DNA of 22,936 bases from CAYWXK01 sp964462515 (GCA_964462515.1 CAYWXK010000055.1:1-22936); one strand, 5' to 3'. Counted from the first letter of the stretch, positions 14,885 through 22,925 are shown. The notes: generated by a model not told the origin, from the sequence alone. Program-made: numbers and translations.

Positions 14885-17470
14885 ATGAACTCTAAAAAAG
14901 GTCTTTATAAGTTTAACGAGATTGAAAAGAAGTGGCAGCGGTTCTGGGAAACGCACCCTGACATATCGGGGTTTCGTGCTAAAGACTACGATATTTCCAA
15001 GCCCAAATACTACATACTGGATATGTTTCCCTATCCAAGCGGACAGGGCCTGCATCTCGGCCACCCCGCAGGCTACACCGCAAGCGACATAATTGCTCGC
15101 TACAAGAGAATGAAAGGCTTTAATGTCCTCCATCCAATGGGCTGGGACGCATTCGGCTTACCTGCCGAGCAATATGCTATCGAGAGCGGCACCCATCCCG
15201 CGAAAACCACGCAAGATAATATCAACAGGATGCGCCAGCAGATTAAGTCGCTTGGCTTTAGTTATGATTGGGACAGGGAAGTTGATACCACAGACCCCAA
15301 TTACTACAAATGGACGCAGTGGATATTTCTCAAATTTTTCAATAGTTACTTCGACGAAACCGAACAAAAAGCAAAGCCCATCGAGCAATTACCTGTTCCC
15401 GATGGACTCAATGAAGAACAAAGACAGCAATATATAAATGACCATCGGCTTGCTTATGAGGCAGAAGTGGCTGTAAATTGGTGCCCTGCGCTCGGGACGG
15501 TCCTGGCAAATGAGGAAGTAATAGGAGGCGTCAGTGAGCGAGGCGGACACCCGGTAATTAGAAAACCAATGAGACAGTGGATGCTAAAAATAACGTCATA
15601 CGCAGAAAGACTACTTGACGATTTGGCTGAGGTTGATTGGCCGGAATCAATAAAGAAACTTCAGACCGATTGGATTGGCAAAAGTGTCGGCGCCGAAGTT
15701 GATTTCAAAGTCGATGGTTTTGGCGTAAGCCATCTTAACGACAATGAAAGCATCCGCATATTCACCACCCGTCCGGATACGTTATTTGGCGCAACATATA
15801 TGGTGCTGGCTCCCGAGCACGAGCTTGTGGATATGATTACAACCGACCAGCAGAAAAAAGTGGTCCAGGACTACCGTGAGCAGGCGGCGAGGAAAAGCGA
15901 TTTGGACAGGACAGATTTGGCGAAAGAAAAAACCGGCGTCTTTACGGGTTCTTTTGCGATAAATCCGGTCAACAACCAAAAGATTCCTATCTGGATAAGC
16001 GATTATGTCCTGATAAGCTACGGTACCGGAGCAATTATGGCCGTCCCCGCTCACGATGAGCGCGACTTTGAATTTGCCACAAAATTCAATCTGCCAATTA
16101 TCCCCGTCGTAGAGCCACCGGATACAAAACTCGTTGAATTAGTTAGGCAAGGTAGGTTATGCTTCACAGGAGACGGCAAAGCAATCAATAGCGGGCAGTT
16201 TAACGGCCTTTCAACAGCCGAATTCAAGGAAAAAATCACCCAGTGGCTTTCTCAAAAAGGGCTTGGCAAAAAAGCTGTAAATTATAAGCTGCGCGACTGG
16301 CTTTTCAGCAGACAGCGCTACTGGGGTGAGCCATTTCCGATTTTACACATCCAGAATGGTCGTGCCGTTGCGCTTCGAGAAGAAGACCTGCCTTTAGAGC
16401 TGCCGCCGGTTGAAAATTATAAACCACCGGGCACAGGCGAGTCACCATTAGCCAATATAGAAGAGTGGGTGAATTTGACTTTGCCCGATGGTTCGAAGGC
16501 AAAGCGTGAGACAAACACGATGCCCCAATGGGCCGGCAGCTGCTGGTATTATCTAAGATACATCGACCCAAATAATAATCAGCAGGGCTGGGACCCTGAA
16601 AAAGAGAAATTCTGGATGCCTGTTGACCTTTATATTGGCGGCGCCGAACATGCCGTATTGCATCTTTTATATTCAAGGTTCTGGCATAAGTTTCTCTATG
16701 ACTTAGGGTATGTCAGCACCAAAGAACCATTTAAGAAACTTGTCAATCAGGGGATGATTTTAGGGGAAGACGGCCAGAAAATGAGTAAGTCACGCGGCAA
16801 CGTAATCAATCCTGATAAGGTTGTCGCAGAGTATGGTGCAGATTCGCTGCGGCTGTATGAGATGTTTATGGGGCCGCTGGAGTCGATGAAGCCCTGGAGT
16901 ATGCAGGGCGTAGAAGGCGTGCACCGGTTTCTGCAAAAGGCATGGCGGATGGTTATCAATGAAGAGAGCGGGGAGCTTGACGAAACGGTAAAGGAAGTCG
17001 AGGCAGATGAAGCAACGCTGCGGCTGCTGCACCAGACAATAAAGAAGGTCGGCGGTGACATCGAAACCTTCAACTTCAACACAGCGATAAGTGCGATGAT
17101 GATTTTCGTGAACCACCTTATTAAGCAGCCCGTCAAACCCAAATGGGCAATCGAAAAATTCGTTCTGATTCTTGCCCCGCTTGCTCCCCATATTGCCGAA
17201 GAGCTCTGGGAAAAATTAGGCCGGACTGATAGTCTTGCCTACGAGAATTGGCCTGCATACGACAGAGAGCTTGTTAAAGAGAAAAAAATTGAACTGGCGG
17301 TGCAGGTCAACGGCAGGATAAAAGACAGAATTGTTGTTCCGGCTGAGGCAGACGTAAAACAAATAGAGACCGAAGCGTTAATTAGTGCAAAGGTCAAGGC
17401 CGCGATGGGCGGTAAACCAGCCAAGAAAATCGTTGTTGTTAAACCCAGAATAGTAAGCATTGTTACATAA
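14885..17470 (+). CDS. leuS: Leucyl-tRNA synthetase
   Basis: 861 residues, the standard bacterial LeuRS length. It is a class I synthetase that charges tRNA-Leu with leucine in the cytoplasm. The HIGH-type motif is HLGH (57-60) in MFPYPSGQGLHLGHPAGY. The CP1 editing domain shows TTRPDTLFG (about 294) and the GTGAIMAVPAHDERDFEF segment (about 380-396). The catalytic core has GSCWYYLRYIDP, and the KMSKS loop is KMSKS at 632-636. The anticodon-binding and C-terminal domains are complete (AVQVNGRIKDRIVV near the end). No strong Shine-Dalgarno precedes ATG 14885. It heads a cluster with the CYTH, lipid-kinase, kdsA and radical SAM genes, which overlap or are closely spaced. Confidence 0.97.
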   Translation: MNSKKGLYKFNEIEKKWQRFWETHPDISGFRAKDYDISKPKYYILDMFPYPSGQGLHLGHPAGYTASDIIARYKRMKGFNVLHPMGWDAFGLPAEQYAIESGTHPAKTTQDNINRMRQQIKSLGFSYDWDREVDTTDPNYYKWTQWIFLKFFNSYFDETEQKAKPIEQLPVPDGLNEEQRQQYINDHRLAYEAEVAVNWCPALGTVLANEEVIGGVSERGGHPVIRKPMRQWMLKITSYAERLLDDLAEVDWPESIKKLQTDWIGKSVGAEVDFKVDGFGVSHLNDNESIRIFTTRPDTLFGATYMVLAPEHELVDMITTDQQKKVVQDYREQAARKSDLDRTDLAKEKTGVFTGSFAINPVNNQKIPIWISDYVLISYGTGAIMAVPAHDERDFEFATKFNLPIIPVVEPPDTKLVELVRQGRLCFTGDGKAINSGQFNGLSTAEFKEKITQWLSQKGLGKKAVNYKLRDWLFSRQRYWGEPFPILHIQNGRAVALREEDLPLELPPVENYKPPGTGESPLANIEEWVNLTLPDGSKAKRETNTMPQWAGSCWYYLRYIDPNNNQQGWDPEKEKFWMPVDLYIGGAEHAVLHLLYSRFWHKFLYDLGYVSTKEPFKKLVNQGMILGEDGQKMSKSRGNVINPDKVVAEYGADSLRLYEMFMGPLESMKPWSMQGVEGVHRFLQKAWRMVINEESGELDETVKEVEADEATLRLLHQTIKKVGGDIETFNFNTAISAMMIFVNHLIKQPVKPKWAIEKFVLILAPLAPHIAEELWEKLGRTDSLAYENWPAYDRELVKEKKIELAVQVNGRIKDRIVVPAEADVKQIETEALISAKVKAAMGGKPAKKIVVVKPRIVSIVT

Positions 17471-17483
17471 GCTCATTATTGAC

Positions 17484-18059
17484 GTGTACGAAATCGAAGC
17501 AAAGCTAAAGGTTGATTCGCTGCAAGAATTGGAGAGTAAGCTGGTTGAACTCGGCGCCCGCTTTTTAGCAGAGCAGTCGCAGATAGATTCCCATTTTGAT
17601 GATGCGAATGCTACCTTTGCCAGAACCGACCGGTGCCTTCGGCTGCGGCGGCAAAAAGATGACAAAGGCGAAAGGTTTTTTTTAACCTACAAAGGCCCCA
17701 AAGAAAAAAGCTGCTTCAAAAAAAGACAGGAAATAGAAATCGAAATCAATGATGCCAATTTAGCCGAAAAATTCCTTTCTGCACTGGGATACGAAAAGGC
17801 GCTGGTCGTCGAGAAAACGCGTCGAGTCTGGCAACTTGACGACTGCGAGGTCGCACTGGACCATTTGCCGTTATTGGGCGACTTTGTGGAAATAGAAGGA
17901 CTCGATGAAGAGAAAATAGCCAGCGTGCAAAAAAATTTAGGACTATCTAATTTGCCGCATATTCCAAAAGGTTATGCGGCTCTGGTGAAGGCCAAACTCC
18001 GAGAGCTTACCAGAGAACAAAAAGGGCGCTCTTCTACAAAAGTGGTGGAGTCTCAATGA
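17484..18059 (+). CDS. CYTH-domain protein (class IV adenylate cyclase / thiamine-triphosphatase-like)
   Basis: 191 residues from GTG. The CYTH signature ExExK is at the very N-terminus (YEIEAK: E3, E5, K7). It is followed by the charged tunnel strands: DRCLRLRRQ, FFLTYKGPK, KKRQEIEIEI, EKTRRVW, EVALDHLPLLGDFVEIEG and IPKGYAALV. The fold binds triphosphates. Family members include class IV adenylate cyclases (CyaB), thiamine triphosphatases and tripolyphosphatases, and sequence alone does not say which. GTG 17484 is preferred because family members usually begin a few residues before ExExK; TTG 17460 would overlap leuS by 11 bases. Its last bases overlap the lipid-kinase start. It shares the triphosphate-tunnel superfamily with the VTC protein at 7734. 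Confidence 0.85.
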   Translation: MYEIEAKLKVDSLQELESKLVELGARFLAEQSQIDSHFDDANATFARTDRCLRLRRQKDDKGERFFLTYKGPKEKSCFKKRQEIEIEINDANLAEKFLSALGYEKALVVEKTRRVWQLDDCEVALDHLPLLGDFVEIEGLDEEKIASVQKNLGLSNLPHIPKGYAALVKAKLRELTREQKGRSSTKVVESQ

Positions 18060-19003
18060 TGAAACCAAGTGATGGTTACATCAGCTACATCGTCAACCCG
18101 AAGTCCGGCGCCACGAGCAGCAAACTCACCGGGCGCAAGTTTCAGGAATACCTTGTCGAAAAAGGGTTCAAGGTCAGGGTCAGCCTGACCAACTCCCTGA
18201 CACACGCCTGCGAGCTCGCCATCGATGCCGCGGTTGACTATGACTGTGCAATGGTTGTTGCCGCCGGCGGCGACGGCACCATCAGAGAGATTGCACACGG
18301 CCTGGAAGGCAGCGATAAGCCTTTACTGATAGTGCCCTGCGGGACGGAAAATTTATTAGCAAATGAACTGGGTTTTGATGAAAAACTACAAACGATAATA
18401 AAAACATTTGAAGCAGGATTCATTCGGCCGCTGGACCTGGGAAGTGCAAACGGCAAATGCTTTGCCTCCATAGCCGGCTTCGGCTTCGACGGCCAGGTCG
18501 TTAAATATGTTAGCGAACAGCGTAAGGGACACATAGACCATTCCGATTACTTCTGGCCTATATGGCGGACCTTCTGGAATTATGAATTTAGCCAGATGAA
18601 AGTAGAAGTGGACGGCCAAGAGATTTTTGACGGTTTGGGTCTGGTTTTTGTCGGAAATATCACAAGATATGCCGTAGGGCTACAGATATTGCACTTTGCA
18701 AATTTTAGCGACGGATTATTGGATGTGTGTATTTATAAATGTGCATCGCGGCTGCGCCTTGTCAAACATTCAATTATGACAGCCTTGAAACAGCACATCC
18801 ACGCCGGCGACGTTATCTACAGGCAAGGCAAAAACATCACTGTAAGCTCTACCACCGAGCGCATAATGACTGAAATCGATGGCGACCCCGGACCAGAACT
18901 GCCCGTGCAAATCAAGGTGATACCGCAGGCAGTAAATATAATAGCGCCCGAAGGCGCCAAACCGGCAGGAATAAGGACAAGAATTATCAGGGCGATAGGA
19001 TGA
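18056..19003 (+). CDS. Diacylglycerol-kinase-family lipid kinase (YegS/DgkB/LCB5 type)
   Basis: 315 residues, normal for the family, which phosphorylates diacylglycerol, sphingoid bases or related lipids using ATP at the membrane face. The nucleotide-binding site is seen as IVNPKSGATSSK (14-18) and GGDGTIREIAHGL (GGDGT 71-75). PCGTENLLANELG (the GT-N-A motif) and FASIAGFGFDGQVV follow. The C-terminal beta domain includes ITRYAVGLQ and EIDGDPGPELPV. The start codon overlaps the upstream stop (ATGATG at 18056-18061), with GGAG at 18047-18050. Either ATG may be used. The overlap implies translational coupling to the CYTH gene. The lipid substrate is not known. Confidence 0.9.
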   Translation: MMKPSDGYISYIVNPKSGATSSKLTGRKFQEYLVEKGFKVRVSLTNSLTHACELAIDAAVDYDCAMVVAAGGDGTIREIAHGLEGSDKPLLIVPCGTENLLANELGFDEKLQTIIKTFEAGFIRPLDLGSANGKCFASIAGFGFDGQVVKYVSEQRKGHIDHSDYFWPIWRTFWNYEFSQMKVEVDGQEIFDGLGLVFVGNITRYAVGLQILHFANFSDGLLDVCIYKCASRLRLVKHSIMTALKQHIHAGDVIYRQGKNITVSSTTERIMTEIDGDPGPELPVQIKVIPQAVNIIAPEGAKPAGIRTRIIRAIG

Positions 19004-19025
19004 GATTGTAAATTTAAATGAGGAA

Positions 19026-19056
19026 CCCTTCTTTGCTAAAGCTACGAAGGGCAGGG
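19026..19056 (+). repeat. Interspersed repeat with hairpin that covers the kdsA ribosome-binding site
   Basis: CCCTTC (19026-19031) pairs with GAAGGG (19046-19051). GAAGGG also lies eight bases before ATG 19060 and would serve as Shine-Dalgarno. The segment 19028-19056 resembles 3430-3457, so it appears to be a dispersed repeat inserted at the start of kdsA. Confidence 0.55.
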
Positions 19057-19059
19057 ATT

Positions 19060-19884
19060 ATGAGTAAAGGTAATTTCAAAATTGGCAACGTTGAAGTCGG
19101 TTTGGATGCGCCGCTATTTGTTATGGCGGGGCCTTGCGTTATCGAAAGTAAGGCCGGCTGCCTGAAAATCGCAAATAAACTTGCCAGGGTCAGCAACAAA
19201 ACCGGCGTTGCGATAGTTTTCAAAGCGAGCTTTGACAAAGCCAACCGAAGCAGCATATCCGGCTTTCGTGGTCCGGGTCTAAAGAAGGGTCTGGAAATCC
19301 TTGCTGCGGTTCGCCAAAAGACGGGCTTACCTGTTATGACAGATATTCACGAGCCTGCCCAGGCTGCCGTGGCGAGCAAAGTTGTCGATTGCCTCCAGGT
19401 TCCTGCTTTTCTATGCAGGCAGACGGATTTACTCTGTGCCTGCGCGAGGACAGGAATACCTGTGAATATAAAGAAAGGCCAATTTCTATCGCCGTTCGAA
19501 ATGAAAAATGCGGTCGAGAAGATACGTGCCTGCGGAAATGAAAAAATCACTCTTACCGAGCGGGGCACGTTTTTCGGCTATAACCGGCTTGTCAACGATA
19601 TGACGGCTATCGAGATTATGAAAAAGCTGGGTTACCCGGTTGTATTCGATGCAACACATAGCACCCAGCAGCCGGGGGGACTTGGCACTGCAAGCGGAGG
19701 CCGGCGTGAAATGGCCCCAATACTTGCAAAAGCGGCAGTTGCAGCCGGCGCAAACGGCCTTTTTATCGAGGTCCATACCAATCCGGAAAAGGCAAAATCA
19801 GATGCTAATTGTGTTATGCCGATAGACTGGCTTGAGAATTTGCTGAAAGTCTGCAAAGAAATATTTCAACTCGTACGCGGATAA
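19060..19884 (+). CDS. kdsA: 3-deoxy-8-phosphooctulonate (KDO-8-P) synthase
   Basis: 274 residues, close to the family length. It condenses phosphoenolpyruvate with arabinose-5-phosphate to give KDO-8-phosphate, the cytoplasmic precursor of lipopolysaccharide Kdo. Landmarks are VMAGPCVIES, FKASFDKANRSSISGFRGPG, PVMTDIHEP, QVPAFLCRQTDLL, NIKKGQFLSP and FDATHSTQQPGG. C26, H200, E237 and D248 are the four metal ligands of the metal-dependent class; E. coli-type metal-free enzymes have Asn in place of this Cys. ATG 19060 is preferred over ATG 19018, because the extra 14 residues would be encoded by a dispersed repeat and are not part of the fold. It supports a Gram-negative outer membrane with Kdo. 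Confidence 0.95.
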   Translation: MSKGNFKIGNVEVGLDAPLFVMAGPCVIESKAGCLKIANKLARVSNKTGVAIVFKASFDKANRSSISGFRGPGLKKGLEILAAVRQKTGLPVMTDIHEPAQAAVASKVVDCLQVPAFLCRQTDLLCACARTGIPVNIKKGQFLSPFEMKNAVEKIRACGNEKITLTERGTFFGYNRLVNDMTAIEIMKKLGYPVVFDATHSTQQPGGLGTASGGRREMAPILAKAAVAAGANGLFIEVHTNPEKAKSDANCVMPIDWLENLLKVCKEIFQLVRG

Positions 19885-19886
19885 AA

Positions 19887-20825
19887 ATGACTGAGGGTAA
19901 GAAATATTTATATGGCCCGGTGCCTTCCCGGAGATTAGGGCTTAGCCTGGGTATTGATATTGTGCCGCTCAAGAGCTGCACACTGGATTGCGTTTATTGC
20001 CAGCTCGGCAAAACTACCGACAAAACCATAGAACGCAAGGACTATGTCCCCATAAAAGCAGTCCTGGCTGAGCTAAAAGACAAGCTGAACGAAGGCCTGA
20101 AAGCGGATTTCATTACTATTAGCGGCTCTGGCGAGCCAACGCTAAATTCGCGGCTTGGCGAGCTTATAGAAGGCATAAAGAAAATTACCGACATCCCTGT
20201 AGCAATAATGACCAACGGCACGCTATTCTACCGGGAGGACGTTCGGGCAGACTGTGCAAAGGCCGATGTGGTCGTGCCATCGTTAGATGCCGGCGATGCG
20301 AATACTTTCAGGAAAGTAAATCGTCCGCACAAGGATATTAGTATTGAGAAACTGGTCGATGGGTTGTGCAAATTCAGGAAGGAATTTTCCGGCCAGATGT
20401 GGCTCGAAGTGTTCCTTATCGAGGGTTTGAATACTGATACTGCGGAAATTGACAAAATTAAGGGATTGATACAGCGTATCGGTCCTGATAAAGTTCAGCT
20501 TAATACGGCGGTGCGGCCTACGGCTGAACCCGGCATTAAGAAGGTGAGTGCAGAAAAGCTTCGGACGATAGCCAGCCGCATAGGACAGGGCTGCGAGGTT
20601 GTAGCCGACTTCCTATCACGACATACCAGAAAGCATATCGACAGCAAGGCTGAAGACATATTATCAATGCTGAAACGCAGGCCTTGTTCGCTAAACGATA
20701 TATGCTCAGGTTTAAGCATCCACCCTGACGAGGCATTAAAATATATAACCGAGCTTCGAGAGCAGGGAGCTATCAATTCTGAAGAAAAAACCGGCAAGAT
20801 TTTCTTCAAAGCAAGCTGCAGGTAA
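19887..20825 (+). CDS. Radical SAM protein, COG0731 type, with C-terminal winged-helix-like segment
   Basis: 312 residues. The [4Fe-4S] cluster motif is CTLDCVYC (C31, C35, C38), preceded by YGPVPSRRLGLSLGIDI, the typical N-terminus of this family. ITISGSGEPTLN is the glycine-rich SAM-binding strand (GGE-like motif). VAIMTNGTL, PSLDAGDANTFRKVNRPH and MWLEVFLIEGLN follow the TIM-barrel strands. The C-terminal ~70 residues (LKRRPCSLNDICSGLSIHPD) resemble a winged helix. It starts two bases after kdsA and is likely co-transcribed. The family is often annotated as Fe-S oxidoreductase with wyosine-synthase similarity, but substrates of bacterial members are mostly unknown. Confidence 0.85.
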   Translation: MTEGKKYLYGPVPSRRLGLSLGIDIVPLKSCTLDCVYCQLGKTTDKTIERKDYVPIKAVLAELKDKLNEGLKADFITISGSGEPTLNSRLGELIEGIKKITDIPVAIMTNGTLFYREDVRADCAKADVVVPSLDAGDANTFRKVNRPHKDISIEKLVDGLCKFRKEFSGQMWLEVFLIEGLNTDTAEIDKIKGLIQRIGPDKVQLNTAVRPTAEPGIKKVSAEKLRTIASRIGQGCEVVADFLSRHTRKHIDSKAEDILSMLKRRPCSLNDICSGLSIHPDEALKYITELREQGAINSEEKTGKIFFKASCR

Positions 20826-20945
20826 TCGCCGGCCTATTTGTATGGTCTAATAAGTTTGCGCACAATCTGCGCAATTCAGCTTTAATTTGTAAAGACAAAA
20901 GTCCCATTGGCCGATAAAAGCGCTGAGTGCTTTGCGAAGCAGCGA

Positions 20946-20951
20946 TATAAT
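20946..20951 (+). promoter_or_regulatory. Perfect TATAAT -10 element before the small unknown gene
   Basis: TATAAT at 20946-20951 ends only 13 bases before ATG 20965. A weak -35 (CTGAGT at 20923-20928) is 17 bases upstream. Transcription would start near 20958, giving an almost leaderless mRNA. The 20826-20945 gap shows nothing else I can name. Confidence 0.4.
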
Positions 20952-20964
20952 ATATTTGGCGAAA

Positions 20965-21207
20965 ATGATGAAAGGAATAAAACGACAATTAGTTCTAAAC
21001 AAGGGAAAACAGAAGTTTATATTTCGTTACGATGCCGGCCACGAAGATGAACTTCTTGACGCTCTGATTGAACAGGCAAAAGATAGGCGGACGGACTTTG
21101 ACTGGTTTGATGCAGCAGTTCTAAGTTTCAAACTTGCCCAGTCGCTTATCGGCCAGGCAGACGAGCTGTTAGGCAAAAACGCAGATTCGCAAATTCAAAC
21201 GAATTAG
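20965..21207 (+). CDS. Small protein of unknown function (80 residues)
   Basis: From ATG 20965 (ATGATG doublet) the protein reads MMKGIKRQLVLNKGKQKFIF, then RYDAGHEDELLDALIEQAKD and FDWFDAAVLSFKLAQSLIG. The pattern suggests two or three beta strands followed by two amphipathic helices. I do not recognise the family. TTG 20932 would extend it by 11 residues but overlaps the -10 element. It has no signal peptide or membrane segment and no cysteine cluster. It precedes the Xer recombinase by about 110 bases, with a hairpin repeat between; a functional link is not evident. Confidence 0.6.
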   Translation: MMKGIKRQLVLNKGKQKFIFRYDAGHEDELLDALIEQAKDRRTDFDWFDAAVLSFKLAQSLIGQADELLGKNADSQIQTN

Positions 21208-21238
21208 CCCGACAATGACGGGACGAAACAGATAAATG

Positions 21239-21263
21239 CCGTTAGAAATCGTATTTCTAACGG
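21239..21263. repeat. Perfect 11-bp hairpin CCGTTAGAAAT-CGT-ATTTCTAACGG
   Basis: Arms 21239-21249 and 21253-21263 pair perfectly around CGT. No U-tract follows (GGACAAAT), so it is probably an interspersed palindromic repeat and not an intrinsic terminator. It lies between the small unknown gene and the Xer gene. Confidence 0.7.
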
Positions 21264-21316
21264 GACAAATATAACTAACGTTTTGAAAGTTAAAAACCCA
21301 AATAGATAGGTAGATT

Positions 21317-22351
21317 ATGGAAGAGAGCACAATCATCCAAAAGTTTTTAGACTATTTGAAATTTGAGAGGCGCTTTTCGGAACACACTGCTAAATGTTAC
21401 GGAGCCGACCTGACACAATTTGGCGAATTCCTCACCGGCACCTCCGAAGGCAGCCTGATAGGTCCCGAGTTAACTTCGTTGTCCCACCAGCAAGATAGCT
21501 CGGCTATGGCCGTAGCAACGCAGACCAAATCCGGAGTTGACGAGCTACTTTTATCAGCGGACATCAACACTATAAGGGCGTATCTGGCTCACCTGAACGA
21601 GAAACAATATTGCAAGTCAACGACAGCCCGCAAGCTGGCTACATTACGCAGCTTTTATAAGTTCCTGGTTAAAAGAAACCAAATCGGTTCTAACCCGGCC
21701 TCAGCAGTTAGAACGCCAAAGCTGGAGAAGAAGCTGCCGCGATTCCTCGAATACGACCAGGTAAGGAAACTTCTCGAGACCCCGCCAATGGATAGTTGGC
21801 TCGGTGCACGTGACCGGGCCATCCTGGAGACCCTTTACAGCACCGGTATGCGAGTCAGCGAGCTTGTCGCCCTCAATATGGACGATATAGACTTCTTAGG
21901 CGAGGTCGTCCACATCAGAGGCAAAGGCAAAAAAGAAAGGGTAGCACCTATCGGCTCCTCCGCTTTACAGATTATTCAACACTACATTGAGTTCAGAAAC
22001 AAACGGGCGCAAAACAACGCCAATTTTGATTTGAAGGTCCTGTTTGTGAATAAGCACGGCAGACGCCTTAGCACCCGCAGCGTGCGTCGCAAGATGGATA
22101 AATACCTGAAAATAGCAGGGCTGGACACAGCAATCAGCCCGCATACACTACGCCATAGCTTCGCGACACATATGCTCAACAACGGCGCCGACTTAAGGAG
22201 CTTGCAGGAATTGCTCGGCCACCAGTCGTTATCTACAACCCAGATTTACACACATCTGACCACAAGGAAACTTAAAGAAGTCTATGACAGCGCACACCCA
22301 AGAAGCAAAACCGACAAAATCGGGCCGCAAAAGTTTCCGACAAATAACTAA
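21317..22351 (+). CDS. XerC/XerD-family tyrosine recombinase
   Basis: 344 residues. The catalytic set is complete: R179 (TGMRVSELVALNMDDID), K203 (IRGKGKKERVAPIG), H276 and R279 (SPHTLRHSFATHML), H302 (LLGHQSLSTTQIYTHL) and nucleophile Y311. The N-terminal SAM-like DNA-binding domain is present (RFSEHTAKCYGADLTQF). It is about 40 residues longer than usual XerC/D because of a low-complexity stretch at about 41-80 (GTSEGSLIGPELTSLSHQQD and on). The housekeeping role is resolving chromosome dimers at dif; no other integrase or phage gene is near, so this is favoured over a mobile-element integrase. XerC and XerD cannot be separated by eye. A strong terminator follows 20 bases after the stop. 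Confidence 0.92.
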   Translation: MEESTIIQKFLDYLKFERRFSEHTAKCYGADLTQFGEFLTGTSEGSLIGPELTSLSHQQDSSAMAVATQTKSGVDELLLSADINTIRAYLAHLNEKQYCKSTTARKLATLRSFYKFLVKRNQIGSNPASAVRTPKLEKKLPRFLEYDQVRKLLETPPMDSWLGARDRAILETLYSTGMRVSELVALNMDDIDFLGEVVHIRGKGKKERVAPIGSSALQIIQHYIEFRNKRAQNNANFDLKVLFVNKHGRRLSTRSVRRKMDKYLKIAGLDTAISPHTLRHSFATHMLNNGADLRSLQELLGHQSLSTTQIYTHLTTRKLKEVYDSAHPRSKTDKIGPQKFPTNN

Positions 22352-22370
22352 CCAAAATTTCCGCAGATAA

Positions 22371-22401
22371 AAAAGGCCGCTCTCAAAGCGGCCTTTTTTT
22401 T
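22371..22401 (+). terminator. Intrinsic terminator after the Xer gene
   Basis: AGGCCGCT (22374-22381) pairs with AGCGGCCT (22387-22394) around CTCAA, with flanking A-tract and T-tract extending the stem and then a run of T. It is the clearest terminator in the window and closes the plus-strand cluster. Because of the A-tract it may also work on the minus strand. Confidence 0.92.
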
Positions 22402-22489
22402 ATGTAATCCAGTCTATAATATCAATTATAGTTGCAAATTGCTGATTTCTCTCAGAACCATTCCTGCGAAAGAAGCGACCTAACCATAT

Positions 22490-22517
22490 TTTATGTACCA
22501 GGTGCAATTAGAGAGTT
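22490..22517. repeat. 28-bp direct repeat, left copy
   Basis: TTTATGTACCAGGTGCAATT then AGAGAGTT. It matches 22898-22925 at 23 of 28 positions, in the same orientation, 408 bp apart. The bases between the terminator and this repeat (22402-22489) hold a 7-bp AT hairpin at 22414-22431 and nothing coding. Confidence 0.75.
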
Positions 22518-22571
22518 CTTACTCAGGCTGATTGGGGTCGAGTTGTTTAAGTTGTATCTCAAATTCCTTAA

Positions 22572-22898
22572 TCAATTCTTAGACACTTTGTTCGGTTCTC
22601 CCGCTAATAATTCTTTCGTCAAACCGAGTTCGTCGAAGTACATTTTGAGTTTCTCCGATTTTATGTAATCATCAAAGACTATGTTTTCAGTAATACCAAT
22701 TCCTTTCCAATAAAACTCATCTTGAGTTATAAATAAAATTTTGCCGTCAAAATTATCAGGGTCGCCAGGATAATAAGCCCTTATTTTCCCCTTGTTTCTT
22801 TCCTCCGCTTGCTTGTATGCAGCTTCATACGCATCAATTATTTTTTCCAGCCAATCGCGACCTTCGAATACCCTCTTTGGTTCTGATCTGACCCCTGT
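22572..22898 (-). pseudogene. Truncated gene remnant, 108 codons without a start
   Basis: On the minus strand an open frame from 22898 to the TGA at 22572 reads like natural protein: EGRDWLEKIIDAYEAAYKQA, then YYPGDPDNFDGKILFITQDE, FYWKGIGITENIVFDDYI and MYFDELGLTKELLAGEP. There is no ATG, GTG or TTG in a sensible place near the 5' end, and the frame is stopped by TAA directly upstream, inside the right-hand 28-bp repeat. The most economical view is the C-terminal part of a gene cut off by the repeat. I do not recognise the family. A start at an unusual codon cannot be excluded. Confidence 0.45.
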
Positions 22899-22925
22899 TT
22901 ATGTACCACATGCGATTAGAGGATT
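22898..22925. repeat. 28-bp direct repeat, right copy
   Basis: TTTATGTACCACATGCGATT then AGAGGATT, preceded by TCTGACCCCTG. Its reverse complement contains ACATAAACAGGGGTCAGATC, a word I associate with REP-type elements in other genomes (from memory). It ends the open frame of the gene remnant. The window stops 11 bases later. Confidence 0.7.

Noticed and set aside
21317..22351. Xer gene as an integrase of a prophage or integrative element
   Set aside because: There are no phage, conjugation or attachment-site features nearby, and the protein looks like housekeeping XerC/D.
22432..22668. 78-residue plus-strand frame after the terminator
   Set aside because: It is antisense to the protein-like minus-strand remnant, follows a terminator and has no ribosome-binding site.
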